From NCBI GenBank assembly GCA_948474755.1, contig CAOLHI010001286.1:712169-776168 (forward strand): a DNA stretch of 64,000 nucleotides, given 5' to 3'. A program made the position numbers and the translations under genes. Shown here piece after piece: positions 46,036-55,850 of this stretch (its first letter is position 1; every line of letters starts with the position of its first letter). The DNA is from Ctenosaura bakeri (Eukaryota > Chordata > Lepidosauria > Squamata > Iguanidae). The notes below the pieces were generated by a model. It saw only the letters and a list, made by a program, of their open reading frames with translations. It was not told the DNA's origin and did not search any database.

Positions 46036-47439
46036 CAGGATTTGGAAAAATGGAGCAAATTATATCTATCCCTCCTTGGAAGAACAGTGATAGTGAAAAT
46101 GATCATCCTGCCCAAAATGAACTTTTTATTTCAAAATTTACCAATAATAAAGAATGATAAACCATTTAAATGATGGCATAAAGACCTTACGAGATTCATG
46201 TGGGTAGGAAAACAACCAAGGGTAGACTGGAAAAATCTCATAGCTCAAAAAGAAAAAGGTGGATGTAGCTTGCCTGATCTTAAACTATATTATTATGCAT
46301 CAGGGTTAGCTTGGATAACAGATTGGATTAGATTACAAAATGTAAGAACGTTGAAGGGAGCTGATAACAGGATGGGCTGGCATGCCTACCTGTGGTATAA
46401 TAAAGCAAAAATAGACAAGGAATTTGTAAATTGTTTCATAAGGGGATCATTATTGAAAATATGGATACAGACAAAGAAAAAACTATATAATAGAATACCA
46501 ACATGGATGTCTCCGCAGGTAGCCTTTTTTGGAACAGGGGCAGAGGTACAAGAAAAATGGTTGACATACAAAGAACTACTAGAATTAAGGGAATCACCAA
46601 CACCACAGATAAAAACAAGAGAAAAACTAGAACAAATGGGTTATAACCTGGCTTGGTTTCCATACAGGCAACTTTACGAAAGATACAAAATAGATTTAAA
46701 ACTAGAAGGATTTAATATGAGGCAGACGCCTAACGAATTTGAGAAAATTATATTCGGTCAATTAAATCATGTTATAGCAAAATTTTACAGTTACTTATTA
46801 AAATATGAACTAGAGGACCAAACAGTTAAAAATACTATGATATCCTGGGCAACTATATTAGGTCACGTAATTGAGTTAGACCAATGGGAAACATCATGGA
46901 AACTAACTCATAGATTTACGTTATTGCAAGATCTTAAAGAAAATTGTATAAAGATGTTTTACAAATGGTACATAACACCAGCTAAACTTGAAAAAAAGTA
47001 CAATACATATCAAAACAAATGCTGGAAATGTCAAGAAAAAATTGGTACATTCATACATATGTGGTGGAATTGTCCAAAAATTAATAAATTTTGGGAAGAG
47101 CTAAATACAATTTTAATGGAAATATTCAAAACCCAAATACCTTTAAGACCAGAAATTTACTTATTAAACGTGGTTCAAATTATAGACCCAAACATTTCAA
47201 AGAAATACTGGAGAATCTTATTATATCTTATTACTGCAGCAAGAATTTTAATTGCCAAAGGCTGGAAAAATAAAGAAATTCCAACCATAGAACAATGGAT
47301 GATGAAAATATTAGAAATGAAAGAAAATGATCAACTTACTGTAAAAATCAAAGAGAAATCTGATGAAATAATGAAGGAATGGAATCCAGTAATAAAGTTC
47401 CTCCGCAGTAGATGGGGTAATATAATCATAGAAAAATAA
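46036..47439 (+). pseudogene. L1 ORF2 C-terminal fragment
   Basis: ORF2 of L1 encodes endonuclease and reverse transcriptase; only the region after the reverse transcriptase core is present. Codons run in frame from CAG at 46036, hit one stop (TGA near 46171) and then stay open for 413 codons from 46198 to the natural stop. Early residues [20 protein letters not shown] and DLTRFMWVGKQPRVDWKNL match the conserved L1 segment downstream of the polymerase. The C-terminal Cys-rich motif CX2CX8HX4C is intact at Cys275, Cys278, His287 and Cys292 of the 413-codon frame. Endonuclease and catalytic residues are missing, so the product would be inactive. Confidence 0.92.
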
Positions 47440-48037
47440 TTTGAGTGGAAATGGTAATTGGAGAGGAATGATTATCAGAGGTGTGTATAACTATGTCTGT
47501 TTGGTAGTACAAATACCTTAATAGATATAAGTACGAATGTATAGATGTATGAATAGGTATGTATGTAAATAAGAATATACATGTAAATGAATAAGTATGA
47601 AGGGGAATGAATATCGACATTGGCGAGCAGTAGATCAACTTTTATATATGTTGAAAACAATAAGAGGAACAGTATCAATTGGTACAGAGATAATTGTAGA
47701 AAGAAATAAGGAGAGGAAGTATATGTAACATGAATGTGAATCTTCTTTATTGGTTAACAAGTGAATGAGTTCAAATCAGTGGAAGTAATCTTAAACTTTT
47801 TTTTTCTTTTTTAATAATAATGTAATTAATGGTAACATTCGAAAGTTATATCTTCTCCTTTTTTGTTATTCTGATTTTACCTTGTTAATAGTTATTTATA
47901 TCAACTGAAAGATATCAGTTGATCAAAAGTAACTTTGAAGCAATTCAAAAAACATAATTTCTGTTCATTGTTTATGTTGTTTATGTGAATACTAATTCAT
48001 TATAATCTTGTTTTAATAAAAGAAAATGAAAAAAAAA
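46036..48037 (+). mobile_element. 5'-truncated L1, young, 14 bp TSD
   Basis: A 2.0 kb LINE-1 insertion comprises the ORF2 C-terminal third (46036-47439) followed by a ~600 bp AT-rich 3' UTR ending ..TTTTAATAAAAGAAAATG and an A-rich tail. Target duplications AGAAAGTTAAAAAG (46022-46035) and AGAAGGTTAAAAAG (48038-48051) match at 13 of 14 positions. Truncation at the 5' end, the 3' A tail and the target duplication are the signature of target-primed reverse transcription. It appears much younger than the other LINE remains here because its reading frame is nearly intact. Confidence 0.92.
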
Positions 48038-48051
48038 AGAAGGTTAAAAAG

Positions 48052-48839
48052 TGAAGTTAAAAACACAGAGGCTGGAAAGTTAAAAAGTAAGTGATCACAG
48101 TTACAGTGCTACAACCTGAATGAGTTGTTAGTTACTTTTATAGTTACAGTTTTAAAACAGTAACCCCTTGCTTTATAATTTCTCAGAAATAACTAGAATA
48201 GCTGTTTTTTTTTAGAAAACTTAAAAATCTGAATGTTGGCCCTCTTGGCTAGATGTGCTTGCAGAGGGCATTATACTGGATTCTTCAATGGTATTTCCCT
48301 TCAGCTGCTTGAATCACCTGATGGTCTCAAAGTCACTTCCATACTTCTTTATTTCTCAAATTGTCAAGCTCTCTGCTTGCCATCACACCGCTCTTTTTCT
48401 ACCAAACATTTGTACCATCCTCAAGGGGCAAAAAAGTTCTTTATCATGAATTGATGGAGTTGAATACCACATTATCTAGGTCAATGACCATAAAGCACCA
48501 CTCTCTTCCACAAAGTGATGTATTTGGTTATAAACTTATAAACTTGAGATTAGCCTTTTCGGATGCCTCTAATTCCCATAGATGACTAATAGGTATTATG
48601 AGATCTATTTAGGCTCACGCCAGCACAGCACGGAGGGGGGAACTATGTCTGCTGATTGTTTTAAGAAGACTTTAGGGATCCTTCCCATATCGATGGAGTA
48701 CCAAACCAGTAAATAATGAAACCAAGCAACTGGGTTATGGTGGAGGGAAATAACAAAGATGTATACAGATACACAGCTGTAGTATTCTGAAAAGACATGC
48801 AGGTGTTTTTGGTATGCGAATCATAGCATCATACAAATT
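48052..48839. other. Unassigned spacer
   Basis: Begins with GTTAAAAA-containing repeats related to the L1 target site (GTTAAAAAC near 48057, GGAAAGTTAAAAAGT near 48075). No gene is recognised. Confidence 0.4.
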
Positions 48840-49075
48840 ATTATTTATTTTTATTTATTTATTTGTATCCCGCCTCTCCATATGGATCGAGGCGGTGAAC
48901 AACTTACAAATAGCATTTATTTCGAAACATTTCTATACATGCCCCCAACAAGCTGGGTACTCATTTTACCGACCTGCGAAAGGATGGAAGGCTGAGTTAA
49001 CCTTGGAGCTGGGCAGGATCGAACTCACAACCTTGTGGCTTGCAGTACTGACATTTAACCACTGTGCCACCACGG
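48840..49075 (-). mobile_element. Sauria-type SINE, minus strand
   Basis: In plus orientation CCCCCAACAAGCTGGGTACTC, TTTTACCGACCTGCGAAAGG, GCTGAGTTAACCTTGGAGC, ATCGAACTCACAACCTTGTG and ATTTAACCACTGTGCCACC are the reverse complement of the Sauria SINE body and head. The 3' side is unusual: it ends in (TTTA)n and TTGTATCCCGCCTCTCC, a tail resembling L2/CR1-type LINE ends, instead of the AGCGGTATA-type tail of the other copies. Either the SINE sits next to a LINE scrap or it is a chimeric tail. Confidence 0.8.
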
Positions 49076-49956
49076 TTTTTGTCTGTCTTTAAAAAGTTAA
49101 TATATTTTTTAATGTGTATTTTAAAAGTTATTGTGAGTTGGATCCAAACATGCACCAGTGGAAGAAATTCTGGTAGTGGTGAGGGACTAATTTCCAGACC
49201 TCAATTTTCCTTGATTGTACAAGATTCTTGTACTAAATCAGAAAAAACCATTGTCTGAACAGAAGTTGTCTAGTGCTTAGAAAAGGTAGAGTACCTTTGG
49301 ATCCACTCCTTGCCATATACTTTATTCAACTTCAGAAAAACTGGCATTTTATATAGGACAGGAATTAACACATGAAGAAAAGATAGGCAGAAATGATGAT
49401 GTTTTATTTAGTTACTTGCATCTTTTATTTTTCTTGAAAAGAAATATATTGTATACTTTACAGCTTTCTACAGTATAATTGGTGTTTCTTTTTTCAAACA
49501 GCTCTAGAGTGCATTTTGTTTGTAAAAATGTTATCTATCATTTATGCTGGCCATATCAGTGCACTGATCCTGAAAACACTTAGTGACGTGAGTCATCTGT
49601 TTGAAATCGATTGATGAACTGTCCTGTTGAAGACATGAGTTATGTATCAGTAGAATACTTTTTCTTCCTAGTTATACTGGAACCCAGTTATTCATACTTT
49701 AGATCAACAAATAAATTGCAAGCATAGTGAGAAATGAAGTGGTTCATGTTGTCCTTTACCCTGTGTTATTTAATCTCATTTTCTAACTCCATGTTGTCTT
49801 GCTTCTTTTGTTTACCTACATTTTTACCCCAGCTTCCCACAAACACACACAAAGTAATGTTCATGGTGGCTAACAATGTCATGAAAACGTAATTAAAGTA
49901 ATTAATTTAATTAAAACCAATACGAACTGTTAAAACAGGTTGAGAGTCCAGTTTGC
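49076..49956. other. Unassigned spacer
   Basis: AT-rich, with AATTAATTTAATTAAAACC near 49900. No gene or repeat recognised. Confidence 0.4.
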
Positions 49957-50307
49957 AAAGATGTGTGTCTTCACACATCTGTTGCTCCTGATCCTATACT
50001 GATTCATCTCAACAGTAAAGTATTTTTTGTCAGCTGGTGGTGACTGAGGCTTTGTGATAAATAGTGGGTACTTTATTGATAAATATTATTTCATTCTGTT
50101 GTTGCTGTTGATCAGAAACTATTTTATATTACCAAAACCTTCCAGATCCTTTTAGTTTAAAATGCTTTCTTCAAATGTTTCTTAAAATACTTAAGTCACC
50201 TTGTTCTTTTCATGACATAGTTTGCCTAAATTTCTTAACTAGTCCAGGAAAATTTCCAGGGGAAAAAAAAGCATTCTCTGGCAGCCAGATTGATTGAGAA
50301 ATGCCTT
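49957..50307 (+). repeat. ~335 bp duplicated segment, copy 2
   Basis: Partner of 35379-35726. Homology runs from CATCTGTTGCTCCTGATCC (49976) to GATTGAGAAATGCCTT (50307). The 5' side carries a perfect stem GATGTGTG-TCTT-CACACATC (49960-49979) where copy 1 has a shorter one; AAGATG and CATCTG are shared and the loop differs. Flanks outside these limits are unrelated. Confidence 0.85.
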
Positions 50308-50985
50308 TGAATACCTCAAAAATAGGAAAAGATTGCAACTTTGAGTGAAGTGTATTCTATGATCTCCCCAGGACTTTGTGCATTCCCAAAGATTATTCAA
50401 AACAGTATGTCCATCAGTAGTGGGTTTACAAGGTTTAGTCCCAATATTTAGTCTCTCAGAAATCCATTTGTATGAGATATTACATCTGTAGCAATGCTGT
50501 ATCTTAAAATGAAAGGGTTATAACTAGGGACATGATTCCCTTGATTATAATTGATTTCAGGGTCTGTTACACCTGTTATAAATATGGAGGATTTCTATAG
50601 TAATATAAATGTGTTGCTTGTATCAAAACCAGAGAAGTGTTGGCTTGTGTATTAATAAATGTAGTTGCCTTTTGTACAAGTGGCCCAGGTTCATAAGAGG
50701 CCATGCATTTTATAGAAATCATTTTGCCTACATCAGGAACACTTCTGCTTCAAAAGACAACTTCTAAGGTCAGATGTCAGTACTGGGGAGTTAAATGATC
50801 CAGTTTTTAGTTAATATGTTTCTCCCACTTCACTGCCATTCTTCATATTTACTTTCAGGGAATATATGCTTCCCCCCATTTTCTCAACACACCCCTCTGA
50901 GGCAGATTGCATTGATAGCCCCGTAGCCATCCGTGCATCTCATGGATGCTCAGGAATTTGAGCCAAGGTCATCCGAGTTTAGATC
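50308..50985. other. Unassigned spacer
   Basis: No recognised feature. Confidence 0.4.
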
Positions 50986-51245
50986 AAAAGCCAGTATGGT
51001 GTAATGGTCTAAGGCTTAGACTCTAAGCATTTGACTACGACTCTGGAGACCAGGGTTCTAATCCCTGCTTAGTCATGGAAATCCCCTTGGTGACAGGCAA
51101 GTCACACTCTCTGTGTGAGGCAAAGGCAAACCTCTGAACAAATCCTGCCAAGAAAACCATGTGATAAGTTCACTTTCGGGTTGCCATAAGTCAGAAGTGA
51201 CTTGAAGGCACACAACTACCACCACCACCACCACTACTACCACCT
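50986..51245 (+). mobile_element. tRNA-derived SINE with altered tail
   Basis: Head AGCCAGTATGGTGTAATGG, GACTCTGGAGACCAGGGTTC with B box GTTCTAATCC, body AAGTCACACTCTCTGTG, AGGCAAAGGCAAACCTC, GCCAAGAAAACCATG, GGGTTGCCATAAGTCAGAAG and GAAGGCACACAAC. The tail is (ACC)n/(ACT)n (CCACCACCACCACC) instead of (ACA)n, so it mutated and expanded after insertion. A short internal duplication (AGACTCTAAG..GACTACGACTCT) lengthens the head. Confidence 0.85.
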
Positions 51246-54245
51246 ACCTCAGAGTTCTAGGTTCTGCACTGTTCCTGTTCTCCAACACACCTATATGCAG
51301 GAACCAAGGGAGAAAAAAGAAAATACATAGAAACGACTTTGATGGACAAAAAGCAAGTATATATATAAGCATATCCCGCTCCTTCAATCGTTTACAACAG
51401 GAATGAGGAACCTCCTGAGTCCAGAGGGCTGCACTCTTGAAAGGAGAGTTGTAGAAGTCAATATATTAGCAGTGGTGGTAAATCCATGCTTAACTTTTTC
51501 CATTCTGCCTTCTTTCCTGCTCAAAATCCACTCCATTCTCCATTCCCCACGGTGGCTGCTTTTGTAATTATTGACGGTAAGTATATCAGTATCTATTTAA
51601 CAAAATTGATGTGAGGATAAAATGGAATATCACTACTGTTCTGTATCTTTGAAGGAAAGGCTGGAAACAAATGTCAGGATATAGATTCCTCCCCCTAGCT
51701 CTTCAGCAATACATAATTAAATTATTATTACACAGACAAAATGCTGCTTAACTAATTGGAAGAGTGCATTTTTCTTTCCAGAAAATAAAAACCAAGGCCC
51801 CTTCCACTTTGCATAAAGCTGCAGATGCTTAAAAGGATTTGCTTAGTCACATTTATCTTCATTCCAAATCTTACAGGCCAGAAATGCTGCAAGAAATGTC
51901 AGCTTATGTTACCTTCCTGAACTCACTACTGTCACAGCTGATGCTTTTGTCAATATATGATAGCTGAATTGCTTTAGGAGATGATGGCCAAGGGCTAGAA
52001 AAACAAATAAATCTTGTAATATTTTGCATAACTGTCTGTCATGAATTGTTTGTAACTTAGAGTAGTTGCTGCCTCTATTATTGCCTGAATCCAGATAAAG
52101 TTAGCAGTCCTTAAGCCCCTTGAAATGAATGGAACATGTTAGTTGTACCTAAATTGCTCTATTAATCTCTGTAAAGCTTTAGCATGGTTTGAGGCCAATA
52201 TATTCTAGAGACACAATGAGGAAGAAGCATGGGCAGGGGGAGACATCAGAGAACCACTTAAATTAATAGATCTGTAGGCAGTCCTCTGCATGTCTGCTCT
52301 AAGCTGCTTCAAACGGAACTTCTAGAACTCCCCAGATAAGCATATATAAGGTTGTAGCCTTAATCCTCTGTTTAGAATAGAACTCAAGAGACATTGTGTC
52401 TGAATGCAAGCCTAAGTGATAAAGCCTATTTTCCTGTTGGTATGTATACAGGCCAGGAACTTGTTGGGTCACTATCTTAGATTAAAGATAGTTGCATGAG
52501 CAAGTTGTGCTTTCTCAGAAATTGTATAAGCGTGGGCCCCAGTGTAGTCAGTCATTTTATAAACATGCACACAGCAATCTCTCTTGTCTCTCAGTCTCTC
52601 TCTCTGTCTCTCCATCTCTTGTTCTTGGGAGGTGAGGAGCTAATTGGTGGTTGTTTTAATGGCGTTGTTAGTTGCCCAACTGTGGGATCTAGCATAACTG
52701 TGCTGGCATGTATTTATGCTAAATAAAAGGTATATAGGACCTTTGCCATTATCTCTCATCTATGCACAGGACTACCTAATGGACAGATGGGACATTTGTT
52801 TCTGCTTATGTCTGCCATACTATTCCCTTTCTCCATCATACCCTTCTTCTCTTCCTCCTCCACCTTCTTGTTTGTCTCTTTCATACATATCATTCGCCTA
52901 CCAGCACCTCATTTGAATATCCCACATTGCCCTAAATCCAGTTGTTAGCCCTAACTAGAGTTGACCCATTGGATCAATGAGATTTGCATAAAGGTTGACT
53001 TAACTTTCAGCAGTTGGATCTAGCCAAGTGTCTTACCTGAGCCTATGGCTGAAAGGGTAAGAAACTGTTGTAGGTGTTTGTAATCTGAATTCTAGGAGCT
53101 CTCCCCCACTCAACACCACTATTTTGGGTAAGGCATGCAAAACTTGAGTGGGGGCATTTCTCCCCACTCATCCTGGGTGGCCCTCAAAAGTCTGTCTCTT
53201 TCCTAACATCCTTCTCTGTGGAGTGATGCACCTGGAAAATGTCTGCCTGGAACTACAACTAAGGCACACCACCACCACCACAACTGTGCATGGGCAGTGT
53301 GTGGACATGGTTGCCAGCCCAGCAATTAAGTGGAAGCTTTGGAGAGAGTTCAGTGGGCATGGAAGTGGAGTGTCTGCTGTTTTCCCTGAGAAGTGGGATT
53401 TCTTGAGTTGACTGTTTCCCCTCCCTTGAATGCTAAGCTAGAATACTATAGTAGAACACAGAGGAGCAGTTGCATTTTTCTCTTCATCCCAGTGTAACTG
53501 GCAAATGGGATTTCTCTGTGAATTACTGATTAACTGTTAATTATTTTTCTCTGTTGCATTCATATGAAGATAATTTATTCTCTTGGCAAAAAGCATTAGT
53601 CAAGGAGTCAGGACATTGGAGCTTGTTCTGGATATGCTAGTATACGAATAAGAAATACCACTGACAAAATAACATATTGATGTCGTAATGCACAAGTACT
53701 TATAAATTTTGTTTATGATATTTGTATTCAACTCCCTTCTATAAAGTTCTGTGGGCAGGTTATGATAAATAGTCATTAAAGACACTGGGTAGAAATATGC
53801 ACCCTTTTGCTGGTTTCTTCTTCTCTTGCTCCTTCCTGCTAAGCACTGATAAATTGTAGAGAAGCTGCTGGAGAGGGCGAAGTTAAAACTGAGGGTAGAA
53901 CATTTATTCACCTTTTTGTGAGCCACAACCATGGTTCAAAAAGCTGGAGAAAATGGGATTTTCAGTTTGGACGTGCAATAAATGTATCTCAAGGCAGCAC
54001 AGGATGTCTTATGTGGCTCTAAGAAGGAGTCCCCAGAATGCAGTGTTATGCCCAGCTGGTTGGTAATCAGCAGGCAGTCCTCCCAGTGGAGAGTTTCTCA
54101 GTTTGCTTCCTAATGTGAGCTGCCTTTCCCTATCTCATGGAAGAGCCAGTCTTTCAGTGCTCCAGTGTTCCTAGGTAAGAGGTGGTATATGCAGTAAGAA
54201 CTGCACAGATCCTGTGCACCTTCCATTCATATAGTTAATATCAAA
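51246..54245. other. Long unassigned stretch
   Basis: A CT-rich tract lies at 52577-52620 and a short CACCACCACCACCA run near 53268-53281. Frames of 76-110 codons occur but carry no motif. No transposon is recognised. Confidence 0.4.
52577..52620 (+). repeat. CT-rich low-complexity tract
   Basis: Repeated TCTC/TGTCTC units (CTCTCTCTCTGTCTCTCC core). Confidence 0.85.
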
Positions 54246-54439
54246 GAGCCTTTCCGCACTATAGTGTTATTATTCCACTTTCAACATCTTGTGGAATTCT
54301 GGGGTTTGTAGTTTACTGAGGCCAAAGAGCTCTCTGGCTGAGAATTCTAAATGCTCCTCCCCAAACAACTAACCCCATGATTCCATAGAATGTTGTAAGT
54401 GGAATAATTGCACTATAACAGTGTACTGTGAAAAGGCTC
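54246..54439. mobile_element. Palindromic MITE, AAA flanks
   Basis: Ends GAGCCTTTCCGCAC and, inverted, GAGCCTTTTCACAG. Arms include CTATAGTGTTATTATTCCAC, TTGTGGAATTCTGGGGTTTG and their mirrored partners; the centre holds CAAAGAGCTCTCTGGCTGAG. AAA flanks both sides (54243-54245, 54440-54442), compatible with a 3 bp duplication. Closely similar to 14163. Confidence 0.8.
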
Positions 54440-54466
54440 AAAGAAGCCCACTGTCAGACACTGTCT

Positions 54467-54492
54467 AGCTAGGATGCTAAGCTAGGATGCTA
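54467..54492 (+). repeat. Perfect 13 bp tandem duplication
   Basis: AGCTAGGATGCTA twice head to tail without mismatch. Confidence 0.9.
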
Positions 54493-54714
54493 AGATGCAT
54501 GTTAGATTCCCAAACTGTAAACTTACAACTCATTGTCTGGAGTGGATGAACTTCCCTTGCTGTAAGTGAAGAATGCATTCTTAGAAATCCTTTGTGTCTT
54601 CTTCCTCTTGTTCTTGTGGAGGTTTTTTATGTATACTTAAGAGAAAGGAATTATCTCCTGATTACATGCTGAACTCTTGGACTGATGTTTTTGATTTGTG
54701 ACGAGGAGAACTGA

Positions 54715-55070
54715 GAATGGGACAGTCTTGATTAATCTTCTATTGTCCCACAAGTGTTTAAAATGTCCCAGCTTCTCTCTCCTTTTTCCACTTTCCCCTT
54801 TGACCTCAGCTTAATTCAGTTCCTGCCAACAAGTACAACAAGCTCACAGTACAAAAATAGGTTACAGTGAACTAGTGGGGGGAAAGGAAAGCAGAGAGCA
54901 AAATTTTACTCTTCCCAGTAGACTCAGACAAAAGCAAAATGCTGCAGCCTCTCCTGGCTTGTATGTTCTTGCTTGTTAATAACGTTGCCATCTTAACCAC
55001 ACTCTGATCTTGTTTGGTCACACCTGTCTCAGTTTTAATCTGTGAAATGTTGGAGACTGTCTGGATGTCA
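54715..55070 (+). repeat. Dispersed ~400 bp repeat, third copy
   Basis: GGGACAGTCTTGATTAATCTTC, TATTGTCCCACAAGTG, TTAAAATGTCCCAGCTTCTC, TTTGACCTCAGCTTAATTCAG, TGCAGCCTCTCCTGGCTTG, CATCTTAACCACACTCTG and TTTTAATCTGTGAAATGTTG follow the same order as 3175-3525 and the inverted 1413-1800. Most intact of the three; family unknown. Confidence 0.65.
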
Positions 55071-55218
55071 GCAGGTGTCAGTCTTTGGAAAACTTGTGCC
55101 ACAGATATGGAGACAGTGCTTCTCTAGTGCACATATTAAGCCAGCACTGCCTTTCTGTGGCTTTCCTTCCAGGCTACCTGGATGAGGACAGGGTAGAAGT
55201 TCAGCATGAGAGAAGAAC

Positions 55219-55396
55219 GCCATTTCCACATGAGTCTGTTATAGCGCGATGCTTCCACTTTCAATCTCCTATGGAATCCTGGAGCTTGCAGTTTTGGAAG
55301 GGGCTGGATGGCCCCTCCCGAAACTGCAAACCCCAGGATTCCATAGGCAGTTGAAAGTGGAATCATCACGCTATAACAGACTCATGTGGAAATGGC
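55219..55396. mobile_element. Highly palindromic MITE, 178 bp
   Basis: The two ~86 bp arms pair almost fully: GCCATTTCCACATGAGTCTG / CAGACTCATGTGGAAATGGC are perfect reverse complements for 20 bp, then TTATAGCGCGATG.TTCCAC pairs with GTGGAATCATCACGCTATAA, and GGAATCCTGGAGCTTGCAG with CTGCAAACCCCAGGATTCC. The centre is GGGGCTGGATGGCCCC. It keeps CpGs (TATAGCGCG) lost elsewhere in the family, so it is probably the youngest copy. A target duplication is unclear; GAAGAA occurs near both flanks. Confidence 0.8.
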
Positions 55397-55469
55397 TGAA
55401 GAAAGGATTCATGGCAGCCTTTTTTAACCAGTCCCATGAGCCCTTCTTGCCCTGTGTGGATAATGGTTG

Positions 55470-55850
55470 CAGTTATGAACTTTATTATATCTCGTCTTTC
55501 CCCTAAAACTGGGACTCAAGGCAGCTTCCAAATTAAAACAAACACAACATAGCTAGCATATAACACATCAAAATTAAAACGAAATGAAACTATCAATAAC
55601 AATAAAAATGATTTAAAATGTACAATTCAAAATAATTAAAAGCAGTTAAAAGCATACAGTTAAGAATACCATTAAGCTCACTTTCTTTAAAAACATTCAG
55701 TTTGCAAAGCCCATTGAAGTAAAAACCCTTTTCTTGCAGATGGGAGGATAGCAATGGGGAGGCTATTCTAGCCTTCTAGGGAGGGAATTACAGAGGGTTA
55801 TGCTATAGACTCACTTACTATGCCAGTTGTGGTACCTTTGCCACAGACAA
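55470..55850 (-). mobile_element. L2/CR1-type LINE 3' end, minus strand
   Basis: Read on the minus strand: AATTCCCTCCCTAGAAGGC, an AT-rich 3' UTR with TTTTAACTGCTTTTAATTA, then the tail GGAAGCTGCCTTGAGTCCC and GGGGAAAGACGAGATATAAT. This is the same layout as the 24895-25910 LINE tail. No coding part remains readable. Confidence 0.65.

Noticed and set aside
49957..50307. Helitron, because of the hairpin at one boundary of the duplicated segment
   Set aside because: Neither orientation shows a TC start with a CTRR end at the shared boundary, and the hairpin loops differ between copies.
51219..51245. Independent (CCA)n microsatellite
   Set aside because: It is the altered tail of the SINE at 50986-51245, so it was recorded with that element.
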